64,000 nt of DNA from Cytospora piceicola. Taxonomy: Eukaryota; Ascomycota; Sordariomycetes; Diaporthales; Cytosporaceae. Positions within the stretch are counted from its first letter, which is position 1. Every line of letters starts with the position of its first letter. Below are positions 1-11,262 of this stretch, in pieces. The notes under the pieces were generated by a model. It ran no database searches. It worked only from the letters and a program-made list of their open reading frames with translations, and was not told the origin of the DNA. A program made the translations under genes and the position numbers. The stretch covers positions 620,001 through 684,000 of the forward strand of contig JALQBC010000008.1 of assembly GCA_023375675.1 (NCBI GenBank), given 5' to 3'.

Positions 1-90
1 ATACAAACTTTTACCCGAACTCGATTATACAGGATACAGTAAGTACACAGTCTTCCTTATAGTTGAATTCGACTAATACCGGGGAGACAG

Positions 91-1634
91 ATGGACAATG
101 GTATATCCTCTCAGCAGGATAGCGAGCAGTCCCCCCAAGGACCTCCAAGCTACTCCGCCCTCTTCCCTTCCAGCCGCCCCGAATTACAGACTCCAGATCC
201 CCTCGCCGCAGCGGCATGGCATAACAAGATATGCAGCCCAATACATAGACTTCCGGACCGCATCCTTATCCATATTATCGACATGCTCGATAATACTGGT
301 ATCGAGTGTATACGCCGCGTAGCGCGGAAGTTTCCCCCTCTATGCAATGAGCCGATACTTCGCAGGCCAAGAACGCATCTGCAACAAGGTGTCGACAACC
401 AGCCTTTCGTATGGCCGCGATTCCAGTCTATGTGCCACCGGGGCCAGGCGGCCGAGCTGCTACGGATTGTGGAGGGCTACGACGATGGCCTACCCAGGGA
501 TAGGCCGCAGCTGCTCCGCCTGCTAGACAAGGACTGGTACTGCAACGGCTGTCGTGCAGCTCAGGAAGCGCCCGATTGGGGGAAGAGGGTTGCACAGCTC
601 CGAAGGCCCCTCCACTGCTCGGCTTGCCTTACTGACCACCCTGCCTGTCTCTTCTCATGGTCGCAGCGTCTAGTAAAGGCACACCGTAGGCTGTGTATCG
701 TGCATGAGGGCTACCTTAGGATCTGCAGCCACGAAAAGGGTGTCATTCGGTGGCAAGATTTGCTCAAAATAGAGCGCCAAATCGGGGGGTCGAAGCCTAC
801 CAAAACCAGCTGTTTGCAGTGCAAAGATGCTAGTCATGTCACATTGTGCAAGGAGACGGCTATAGGAGACGACCCCAGATTGGATCCGGGATGCGGCGAG
901 CGCGTCTGCGGAGAGTTTGTCTATCCCACCGTCAGAGTACTCAACATGATCGACGATGCGTCCCGAAAAGTCGAGAGGCTATGGCTCAACTGGGATGCCC
1001 ACTTGCCCCTGGGGCAGACTGACTGGCCGCTTACGGCCGCTGCTCTACGCCCTCGACTAGCCGAGCTTCGCGACAATACAGGACGGTTCATATGCCCCCC
1101 ACTGGCGTCGGGGATGGACCTGGCTGAGCTTCGCTACTTCGACCCTAACAACTGCGACTGCGTAGGCTTTCGTGGTCTACAAAACGTCTCGTCATTCGGC
1201 GGCCGCCATACCGATTCTACAAAGACTATATTTCCCGCCAGGACCTCACTCAACCTCACCAGGATCCAAGATCAGGGCGGTACGAGAAGTGCGGATATGA
1301 AGCAAGATGCCATGGAATGTGGCGTTTTGATCGAGTTAGCACATACGGGCCTGGGAACTCGAACATTCGAATACGACCATGCCATAGTGGAGGCCGGTGC
1401 ATTGTGGTTGATTATTCACGGAGCTTCCGGGTTGGATATGAAAGGAAAATAGATCCTCACTTGTATCAGGCCCTCGATCCAGACTCGTATAACCTAGCGG
1501 CTGATAAGGACGGGTTCGGTGTGTATTGGTGCCGGCAACAACAGTGTCGCAATTATTACGGCCGCATTCCTGGCTTCTCGAGGATTATTTACAGCCAGGA
1601 ATACTCGAGAACGTGCCCGCGATTTTGTGAATAG
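91..1634 (+). CDS. F-box-like protein, frame needs an intron or is broken
   Basis: The first frame (91-1452) starts with a Pro/Ser-rich N-terminus. It is followed at about residues 53-85 by an F-box-like helix segment (LPDRILIHIIDMLD) and then by a Cys-rich middle with CNGC, CSAC and CLQC pairs, as seen in fungal F-box proteins that may bind zinc. After NNCDC the frame turns implausible. The credible C-terminus (YEKCGYEARC, VGYERKIDP, DKDGFGVYWC) lies in another frame and stops at 1632-1634. A 101-base intron 1162-1262 (GTAGGC ... CACCAG) restores the frame and gives join(91..1161,1263..1634), 480 aa. A one-base indel near 1149-1195 is the alternative, because that stretch also reads protein-like in the second frame. 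F-box proteins usually act as SCF ubiquitin-ligase substrate adaptors; that role is inferred from family and no substrate can be named. Confidence 0.6.
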
Positions 1635-4101
1635 GTGCAGAACAAAGGCTAAAACAAGGTGGAGGAAGGCAGGCCACTTGCAATGAATAAAGAAATTCAA
1701 GACACTTGGTATTGATATTGAAAATGGTTTTTACTGTTATCACGCGCGTGGCCCTGATGGCGGCCCAGTGGAAATCTGCATGTGTCTCTTGTGATCAGAT
1801 ACTTCATTTCTGGTAATGGAGCCTTGAGTCAGCGTCCTAAAAACAATACTGAGGTTATGGAACATAAACAAAGTTTCAAGACGTCGAGGTAAGCATTCTG
1901 TATGTTGTACACAAATTACCGTCAATATTTCTCGACTATCTAGCATGACCGGACCTTGGGAGATAGCACAGACCTACTGGGATTATAAAGGATGCAAAGG
2001 CTGATGAACCTACAGGAGAAAGACTCTGCACATCTCCCTGGTTTGACCACGAAATCTCAAAGGTTGCACCTACACTACTTGGTGCCGCTTGTGAAGAAGC
2101 ACATGTGGAACCCGGGTGATTTTGTATACTATTCTCGTTGGGTGGGTGGGCGAGGGTTGAGTGGGAATTACCCTAGGGTATCGTGAGGTTCCTGAGTGTT
2201 TTGGTTCCTATAGAGGGAAAGGCCTTCGAAAGGATCTGATTACGTAAGAGGGTCCGAGCGTCTGGCGGCGAAGCCTACCTAGGTAGTTACCAATCAAATC
2301 CACCCATTCCACTAGGATCTCCCACTCAATCTACCTATAAGGCTATGCTTACCTAGGTAGTCAGATCCATTCCAATTACACTGTAAGGTTCGGTGGGTGG
2401 GAGTGGGATTGATGGCCAGCCTGCCCGTGCTGGGTCCTCGAGCCTTGAGAACCGTGAAGAGAGGAGAGTCAAATACACAGCGTTGTGTATTGGGAGCGCT
2501 CCTACCCATGTATCCATGCGCCGTAATCTGCTCTTTGCCCAAAATGGTGCAGCAGTGGGCTCACTCACTCGACTTCCATTACACACTGACAGAACTTACA
2601 TGTACTGGTACTACTGTATCGCCGATCAGGACGAGAAATGACCTAGGTAGCTACCTAAAAGTAGAGCCTGAGGGAAGCGAGCCAGAGCCGCCATGTGTTG
2701 AGGAGACAACGATGACGATAATGTTATTCTACGCGGGCCCAATGATACCCACGTATGAGGCGCAATTGCCGTTGTTCCTACTCATTGAAGGGACCAGATG
2801 ATACCCATCCAGGCAGAGAACACGACAACTGGGCTTCCTGGTTCATCCAGTATATTGTATCACCATGACTGACGCCGCAAAAAGGGAAAGGGGGAAGGAG
2901 GCCGGACTGCCGGACAAGGCTCCTTGGTCACAGCACGGATGGAGGTATAACATCATTGGAAAGACCATTTTTGCGTTTGTTCTGTGCACTGTACTCGGGG
3001 CTTTGGGCGCCCGGTTATAGTTTTCCAGTACACCAAAGATGTTTATCTCGATTTGGACCAGTGACCACATACTCGATTCCAGATTGACAAAAGTCCCAGT
3101 AATTACCGAAGAAACACATGAGGTATACATTTTGACGAAAATCCAACAGGCTCGGTCTCATAGATACACTGACTGAGCTCTCTGTTGATTTGGCAGTAAT
3201 GAGGCTGTATACTGTAACTCAATTGCCTAGCCTTGCTTTAAACGGCCTTGTCGCTCTTCTTGCCTCTTGCTTCGGTCACTGACCTCGGCACGTATTTATA
3301 TTGCCAGGGCAACATCCCAGTGCTGCCACTACCTGGGTCGCACTATCCGTGGCATTGCGGCTGACCCTGCGCTCTTTCTGTACACCCACGTATAATGCAT
3401 ACATACTTAGGTACCACAGATCTTGATTTTTCGAGGCTGTGACTCCATTCCCTCTGGCAACGAGCGTGTTGCGGCTTACATCTCGTCATCGAGGTAACTC
3501 TGTGATCACTCGAGCACCGGGACCTGATCACCTGGCCAAACCCTCTTAGTAACTAAGTTTCACAGCATTCTGTATCCTGACATCATCGAGAGAACGAGGC
3601 AAGGCTGGCAGAGCAGCACAGAGAACTATTCCGGTAAGACCGCAATAGAGTTAGGGACGTGACAAAAGTCGTGATTTCGAAAACCACCGTGCACCACAAC
3701 CTATGCAGGATTCGGATTCGTTATTCGCCGGCAACAGTAAGCCGCTCCTACCTAGGTATCATATGTTCCAAGGCACAATCGTAACTAAGTTCACCCTCAA
3801 AACCCAGCTTGCGCGCTATGGCTTGTTGCCACCAAAGGACGAGGTGTAAACAAGGCCCCCTAGTCTCAACACGAAAGGGAACATTGTTGACATTGAATCA
3901 CCGCAGGAGCACGGTCTCAAGCTGGGTAGGTATATATAGCTGGCATCTTTCCTCCCCATTCCCTCGCTTTTTTTGTTGTTCTGCTTGGCCGCGAAGACTC
4001 TGTTGATAATACTCTTTTTTAAACTCTTTTTTCTTCTCTTTTTTCACACTTTTTTGTGACACTTTTTTTTCTTCTTTGATACTTCTCCATCCAACATCAA
4101 C
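1635..4101. other. gene-free spacer with CCTAGG palindromes
   Basis: No convincing coding region was seen here. The spacer holds exact copies of the palindrome TACCTAGGTA at 2276-2285, 2350-2359 and 3749-3758, and a 9-base version at 2641-2649. The last 170 bases look like the promoter and pyrimidine-rich leader of the collagen-like gene. Confidence 0.6.
3931..3938 (+). promoter_or_regulatory. TATA box of the collagen-like gene
   Basis: TATATATA lies about 165 bases before the ATG at 4102. It is followed by a long T/C-rich leader (about 3965-4090) and an ATCAACATG start context. It is the only TATA-like site close upstream of this gene. Confidence 0.5.
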
Positions 4102-4886
<785 letters not shown>

Positions 4887-5020
4887 ATAGTTAGACAGTT
4901 AGATAGGTAAATAGGTAGAGAAATGACATCACTACAAGGGGCGCCTATACGCAATGTCTTGTCTCATCTTTTGCTTTCGTCTAGCCTTATACCATCCCAA
5001 CCTCCTACCCTGAGTCGGTA

Positions 5021-7024
5021 TCATTTCTGGGACACAGCAACAACATTTCCGTCTTCCCCTGCACTGGCCACAGTACTACCATCACTATCAATATCCTCAA
5101 CCATCTCTGCATGCTCCTCCAGTACAAACGGTGAGCTTCCCCTTTGTCTTGCCGTTGGGAAGACGGTGTGTAATAGCGCGTGTATCGTCAAGCTCACACA
5201 GAATCCGTAGAAATAAGAAATCTGATACAGGTGATCCCACCCGTTGCTCGACGAGGTGCTTTGGATCGCACGAGAAAAGCCAGCTATTTTCCGGTTAAAC
5301 AGTTGGAGACCAAACTTATCATGAGTTGATGACTGGTGCAGCATTGTTCTTAACCAGGTGTTACATGAGAGGGAATACATACGCAGCAGAGGTGCCATGC
5401 CCAAGATCCAAGCTGCAAAGCACCTCCAATTGAACCCACAGTCGTACCAATACGCGCTGTGGGGGTTTCCCGTATACATATCACCAATGTGATACTCTCC
5501 TTTCCGAACGAGGAAATAGTCGGATACGACAATTCCGGTCATGGGACTGAGGAAGACACTCCAACCGCTTAAAACCGTGATAAAAGTTCCTGGGTTTGTC
5601 ACATAATTCCTTCATAGCAAGAGTCAACAACCTCTGCGTGGATCACTCAGCTTCAGATAACTGTACTTACCACGGGCAGATGGCGACTGCAATTACTGTC
5701 AAGATGTAGCAGCCACGTCGGATGTTGACCCACTTGGGACACAGAGCTGCCATGTCCATACCTGTCGATATGCCGTTCAACATCTGACACAGCGCAAGCT
5801 GATCCACCATGAACCCCAAGCCGGCAAAGAAAGTCCCTGCTCTGGCCGCCGGGGTCATCGAGTGCTCCTGTACCGTCAACAGCAGCTCGAAGGGGTTCCA
5901 GATATACTCGCCATAGATCGTTGCCGCAGCACTCGTGATGAGAATGCCACAGACCGAGGTAACCAGGATGAAAATTGGAGCACATATGAACTGCCCGAAC
6001 AAAGCAGCGTTGGGTGACCTAGCGTAACGGGTCCAGTCACTCTGGCCGAGACACCCGCTCGCCTGTGATCCCACTATGGACTGCAGGCCAAAGACAGCGG
6101 CCCAGCTCAGCGACGAACCGGAACTGGTTGCCGGCGCGGACATCAGAGCGCCGGCGCCACCTGCCGCGTGTACGCTCCATCCGAGCATTCCAAACATGGT
6201 AGCCGTGATCATGATGAAGACGATGCGGAACGGAAGCTGTAGCTTCTCGGGTGGAATCATAGGGAGTGGCAAGAAGATGATGATGAAGACGAAGAAGGAG
6301 ATCAGGCTGGCGGTGTCGACGTTGGTTGAAGGCGAAAGGGTGTTGGGCAAGTCGCGGAACTTGGGGCCAATGACGGCTCTCAGGATTATTTTGACGGCTG
6401 TGACAATATCAGTAAAAAATACTTTCTTCATTCGGGAGTGCAAGACAGGGGTAAAGGAAGAGTTCCGAAAAGAGCAAGATGTTGACTGACCTTGCCCGCC
6501 CCAGTAGGCCTGGATTCCCATCCAGACGCAAGCCGTCACGATCCGATTCAGGACCGGCCAGAAACCCCCCCTCATGCCCCATGATGCACGACATAGCACT
6601 GTGAAACCTAGGTAGAGATGACTACCTGGCCATCCGGCAAGGACGGCAATAAGCGCGGATATCAGAGCAACGCCGACCATGCATCCCATCGCCTGAGGGG
6701 CACTCAGGCCGAGGGACAGCAGCGTGGAGCCAGCAGTCCAAGCCGTCGTGTTTATGCTTTTTGGTTCTCCATCAGCTATCAGTTTTGTGGTAGTCAATAT
6801 ATGTAATCAAGTCTTCCAGCAACTCACCCGCAGATGACCCAATATCCAGCAAAGCCCTGCCAAGTCCATGTCCTTCTGTCCTCTGGGATGGGAATCAGAT
6901 CACGATTACACCAAAAAGTATTTCGATAATTCGCGTTCTCATCAACTGGACACTCAAGCCGCTTGGCCCAGTATTGTGTCCGAGATATCTTTTCTGAGGT
7001 CATCGTGAAGAAGTTGCGGCTCAA
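5021..7024 (-). CDS. NCS1-family nucleobase permease (Fur type)
   Basis: Five exons on the minus strand: complement(join(5021..5283,5383..5609,5671..6397,6491..6756,6828..7024)), 559 aa. Each junction is GT-AG and restores recognisable NCS1 sequence: WVICG/INTTAW, AYWGGQ/AVKIIL, AICPW/NYVTNPG and MAPLL/PGFSRA. Family marks are the N-terminal WCNRDLIPIP and RTWTWQGF, TM1 with LSLGLSAPQA, QAYWGGQ, SDWTRYARSP, the YGEYIWNPFELL loop and about 12 membrane segments. NCS1 proteins are plasma-membrane proton symporters of uracil, allantoin, uric acid, purines, cytosine or thiamine. The FWCNRDL and WTRYAR motifs point to the Fur/uracil-allantoin branch, but the substrate cannot be read from sequence alone. 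An inner start at 7003 (MTSEK) is equally possible. The gene is divergent from the dioxygenase at 7629. Confidence 0.93.
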
Positions 7025-7628
7025 TCACAAGCGATGGTACAACAAGGTAAAGGTTCTAATTTCTGAGGATAAGGACTACCGCTCCTCACAGAAACTTCTT
7101 GATATAGTATCAATCAGTCCGGGTAGTAGGGCCTCTTATGTGTAAGTTGATACAACCACACAAGTAGCAAGAAGGTTCAAAGATCCCGGACGATCTGTCG
7201 GACATCCTATTCAACCAATACGGCCAGGATACTTGAGAGCACATATCAGTTGATAAGGAAGGAATTCAAAATCCAAAGAAAACGATAATCCCGGCCGGCG
7301 AAGATCTCAAGTATCTTGGAGATAAAGTAGAGATAAACAGCTGGACCGGAAAACTCCGCTCATATCCAACGATTAGCAACACAGGGTGAGGGGATCGAGT
7401 TCCCCACGCACTATCAGTGCCAAGCAAGATAATGGTAAGACTCTCCTTCCACCCATTACAGCAGGGGGCTTCGGGTAACACCATGCAATGTGACGATAAC
7501 CTGAGACACGCATCTGATAGGAAACGGGGAGTTTACCATCTGGATTTTGATACTGTCACAACAAAACAGGCTTGAACCGCATCCAGCCTTGGAATCCTTG
7601 CTGCCACGCTTCAATCACAGTAACAGAC
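7025..7628. promoter_or_regulatory. divergent promoter rich in GATA sites
   Basis: The shared upstream region of the permease and the dioxygenase contains many HGATAR-type sites: TGATAAG at 7251, CGATAA at 7283 and 7494, AGATAA at 7320, 7331 and 7427, CTATCA (reverse TGATAG) at 7411, and a GATAAG at 7068. HGATAR is the binding site of AreA/NIT2, the global nitrogen regulator of filamentous ascomycetes. Control of both genes by nitrogen status is inference from site density and gene content. Confidence 0.5.
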
Positions 7629-8815
7629 ATGTCTACGACACTGCCTGTGATAGACTTCAGCAGGTGGTATCGGGGGTCACAGGAGGAGAGGAGAAGGGTC
7701 GCCGAGGATCTGGCTGAAGCATGCCGATCAGTCGGCTTCGTCTACATCGTCAACCATGGCGTCGCACCCGATCTCCTCGAAGAAGCCTTTGGCTGGTCCA
7801 AGAAGCTATTCGACCTTCCCGAGGAAAAGAAAATGCTTGCGCCGCATCCACCGGGTAAGCATCCCCACTCGACAGATACAAAGCAGTGTCCGACCCAGGT
7901 GTTAACCCGTAGCTAGGTCCGAATGTTCATCGCGGCTACTCATGGCCCGGCCTAGAGAAGGTTTCGCAATACATCCACCAAGACGGTGCCGACTCAGACG
8001 ATGAGGATGCCAGATTACGCGAAGTCCAGGACTGCAAGGAGTCATACGAGATCGGGAGCGAGACCTTGGCCCAACAACCAAACCAGTGGTTTCCTGAGGA
8101 CGTCCTTCCAGGATTTCGGAGTTTCATGACTGGCTTCTACGGGTCTTGTTACGCCTCTGCTAAAGAGTTACTGAGGGCTGTTGCCATGGGCGTCGGTCTG
8201 GAAGACCCTGATTATCTGCTGCGGTATCACAGTGGCGAGAATAATCAGCTGCGCCTCCTGCACTATCCACCAGTCGAGACCGAGAAGCTATCGGGAAATG
8301 CTCTGGCCAGAATGCCAGCCCATTCCGACTGGGGATCGATTACGATGCTGTTCCAGGATGATTGTGGCGGGTTGCAGGTTGAGGATCCGAAGAGGCCGGG
8401 AGAGTTTGTAGACGCCACCCCCATGAAGAACGCATTGGTCATGAATGTTGGCGATCTGCTGATGCGTTGGAGCAACGGTGAGTCTTGCGGTACACAGAAT
8501 GCATATTTCTCGGGTGTGTGATAACTGACACTGCCGCTAGACTATCTCAAGTCGACGCTTCACCGAGTGACACTTCCACCGGTGGCCACAGAACAGCCAG
8601 CTGGAGGGAAGACAATGACAAGGGCTCGGTACTCCATTCCGTACTTTGTCAGCCCCGATCCTTCGTCGGTCATTGAATGCCTTCCCGCCTGTTCCAGCAC
8701 GAACAATCCAGCCAAATACCCGCCAGTTGTACAAGAAGATTACAGGCGGATGAGAGCGAAATTGCAGTATTCTGACAAACCTGAAAATCCCACTACGCCG
8801 ATCACTGTATCTTAG
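7629..8815 (+). CDS. 2-oxoglutarate/Fe(II) dioxygenase, thymine-7-hydroxylase-like
   Basis: CDS join(7629..7854,7917..8477,8541..8815), 353 aa. The introns (GTAAGC...CTAG and GTGAGT...CTAG) restore PPG/PNVHRGYS and MRWSN/DYLKSTLH. The start MSTTLPVIDFS matches the usual beginning of the family's DIOX_N domain (VIDFS, GFVYIVNHGV). The catalytic domain holds the iron ligands H211-x-D213 (AHSDWGSIT) and H270 (STLHRV), and the 2-oxoglutarate-binding R292-x-S294 (RARYSIPYF). KESYEIG, LRLLHYP, GGLQV and DATP ... NVGDLLMRWSN are typical of fungal thymine-7-hydroxylase and close relatives. Those enzymes oxidise the thymine methyl group stepwise towards iso-orotate in pyrimidine salvage. An oxygenase for another nucleobase or a secondary metabolite cannot be excluded. 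The divergent Fur-type permease supports a uptake-plus-oxidation pair. Confidence 0.9.
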
Positions 8816-9838
8816 GGTTCTCTTCTTTGAACGAGACTGGGATGGGAGTACCTATGACATATAAAATCCAAATATATTTGGCGCTTTATTCACCTTCCTA
8901 GCCTGACTCCAATCTCACCGTGGTACCTGTCCAGCCACACCCTCCCCCCTTCCCTTTTCAAATAGTCGGTTACTCCTCAAGTCATGGACTGAGCAGTCGA
9001 AATCCTCAGCGTGGGATGCGTACCCTACCCTAGGGTAGGGTAGCCGGCAGAGAAGCTCCCTATGTAACGTAGGCGGCCTTCTCGGAATAGTAGAAGGTAT
9101 TCCCCTTAGTCAGTGCCCAGTTCTCATTACTACGTCTTGTCGTTCCAAGCATACGTAGGCATGTCCAACAGCCGCAAAGCCCTGTCGATACGTGAGGGGA
9201 CGGAGAAATAGTTCACGGCTTCAAGGTCTTCCAGTGATCGCTGTCGACTTCAAGACCAATGCAGCTCATGGGAAAAGCTCAAGCATCGTTCGAAGCGCCT
9301 AACAAAAGTATTACGTCTAAATATAATCTGCCATTTATCCTAACTTGCGTCCCTTCAATCATCAGATGTTGGTCTCTTATTAGCCTCACGAAAGAATATG
9401 ATACATTCATATCCAGGACCCAAGACTTTCAACGAGAGATCATATATTCTACCTTCCATTGCAACGGTACAACATGTCTTCGACTCATGTGCTTTAGAGA
9501 ACACTGTGCGAGTACATTACTATCTGTTCACTCCTCGCGATTTCGACGTAATACATAAGACGTTGGTATAAATAGGATCCGATTCTCAAACTCGGTTGGT
9601 GCGCAGATCCAGATCCATCAGCTTAGCTTGTTAGTCACTTGCGGACCAATATCAAGTACGGCGTGGGACATTGATCCGCAATACTTACCATTCGACACAC
9701 AAAACAATAAAATCGCCGAGCTGCCATATTTGCCCACAGGCACATAATAGCCAGGCCCAGTCCAGTCCAGGTCAGGACAAGTCAAACATATTCCCCACTT
9801 TCGAGTACCCACAGCAAACCTCACACACACTTCCAAGC
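8816..9838. other. gene-free spacer
   Basis: No credible coding region. It contains the perfect 22-base palindrome at 9021-9042 (entered separately). Confidence 0.55.
9021..9042. repeat. 22-bp perfect palindrome
   Basis: The two halves, TACCCTACCCT and AGGGTAGGGTA, are exact reverse complements with no spacer. The centre is CCTAGG, the same core as the dispersed TACCTAGGTA palindrome. Confidence 0.85.
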
Positions 9839-10303
9839 ATGGCAGAGGAGACGTTCAAGATCACCCGCGTGGTGCGAGTTGGCCCGCAGGTTGCCCAGTT
9901 CCTCCTCGACACCTTCGAGACGGCCGGCCCAGCGCAACTACACCATCTCCGCCGAGCTCAGAGCGCCATAGACGACCTCTTCAACAAGTAGAAGGGCAAG
10001 TCCATCATGATCGTCTCCTGTGGCGGCCACGGCGCCACACAGGCCGCCTCCCAGATCGAGACCTTCCTCGGTGCTAACGATATGCGCGTGGCCCCCATCA
10101 TGGCTTTCCCGTCGAGGGAAGTACTCACCAAGGCGGTTGCCGGCGAGCACTCCGGCCTTGATGCCACAGAAGACGATGGCACATGGGCCGAGCACAGAGC
10201 TGCCCTTCATGAGGTCTTCTGGGACGGGACCATCGCCAAGACCCTTTGTCCCCACGCTCGGCCTCACGGACAAGGGCCTGGGTACCTGGGAGGAGGAAAA
10301 TAA
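9839..10303 (+). pseudogene. decayed NADPH-dependent FMN reductase
   Basis: The reading frame starts at 9839 with an N-terminal piece (RVGPQVAQFLLDTFETAGP) like the start of flavodoxin-fold NADPH-dependent FMN reductases. It jumps directly to AIDDLFNK, a TAG stop at 9989-9991, and then, in the same frame, KGKSIMIVSCGGHGA and AFPSREVLTKAV. In the family this joint reads N-E-W-K-G-K-P, so the TAG stands where Trp (TGG) is expected, one G-to-A change. About 70 residues between the two pieces, including the central flavin-side loops, are missing. The frame ends at a TAA at 10301-10303. It is read as a pseudogene with an internal deletion plus a nonsense change. The family assignment rests on recall of the motif and is fairly but not fully secure. 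Confidence 0.62.
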
Positions 10304-11262
10304 TGCAATGGAAGAATGAAGAGGCTGTCGTTACTGGATTCAGCCAAGGGCTTGATGTAAAGGCATACATTGGCAAGCACTGAGGTGAAAGCCAGCTCAC
10401 AGCAACTGAATGAAAGATGAAAGTGATGAGAAGAGCGCTAACATTACGAATTGGCTCAAGTGCTAGTAGACCCACCTGCATAATAACAAGGTTAATTCGA
10501 TAGTCCCGCTTGGCAGAAGACACCTGTTACAGGAGTAGGCAGTGAAAGCCAGAAAATTCGACCAACGTGATCCAACATCGGTTGCTGTAGCATCAGGTCC
10601 CAAAAGGTTACTACAGCTAGACTCGATATCTGTCAGTCTGCTTTATCTAATTGCCGTTTCCAAGACTGCCTGTGGCATTGGATACATACTCAGTAGGCAA
10701 TATAATGCTCTTGTTGGCGCTCAGAATGAAGTATTTCATCTTGAGACGATCCCCCCCCCCCTTCAGGAAAATAGTAACCCATGATTTGTTTCATTCCCTG
10801 GAGGGAATTGTTTCATTCCCTGGAGGGAATAATGCCCGGGACAGGGGTTAGCAGCTTCCAAGGTTGTCACAGTTGTTTGGAAGGGTTGAGCGCTTATAGA
10901 TAAGCCCAAAGAAGCCCATTGGACCATCCCCATGTGATTCTGCTATTCGGTTGGTTGAGGAGACGCACTTGTACGGCACAGGTTCCGGAGAAGCACAGGG
11001 GATTGGTAAACCTTTAATACGACAATACGCCGCATTCGTGCTGGTGAGTCATCTTCTGAGGTTTCGCTTGCTCTGCCATGTTAATGCATATATACAATAT
11101 TGAAATGAAGCATGCTTGTCACTGGTATAAATCAAGAAACCGTATTTGAAGCCTTCACCTTCTGTTCGACTCTCTTTCTTCTCACCTTCGTCTCTTCATG
11201 GGCAAGCCACTTCAAAATTCGATTAACTCCTCAAGGTTTCTAATCATCATCACGCCTCAGCC
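10304..11262. other. gene-free spacer and promoter of the kinase-like gene
   Basis: No credible coding region. It has a C12-like homopolymer near 10751, a tandem 22-base repeat at 10787-10830 (entered separately), and pyrimidine-rich sequence at 11155-11215 just before the ATG at 11263. Confidence 0.55.
10787..10830. repeat. two tandem 22-bp units, each with an inverted repeat
   Basis: Positions 10787-10808 and 10809-10830 are identical. Each unit contains ATTCCCTGGAGGGAAT, an inverted repeat of ATTCCCT around GG. Function unknown; it could be a replication-slippage product or a protein-binding element. Confidence 0.9.

Noticed and set aside
7175..7200. GGTTCAAAGATCC, resembling a tRNA B box
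   Set aside because: Spacing inside the motif is wrong, and no A box or acceptor stem pairs around it. No tRNA gene was found in the window.
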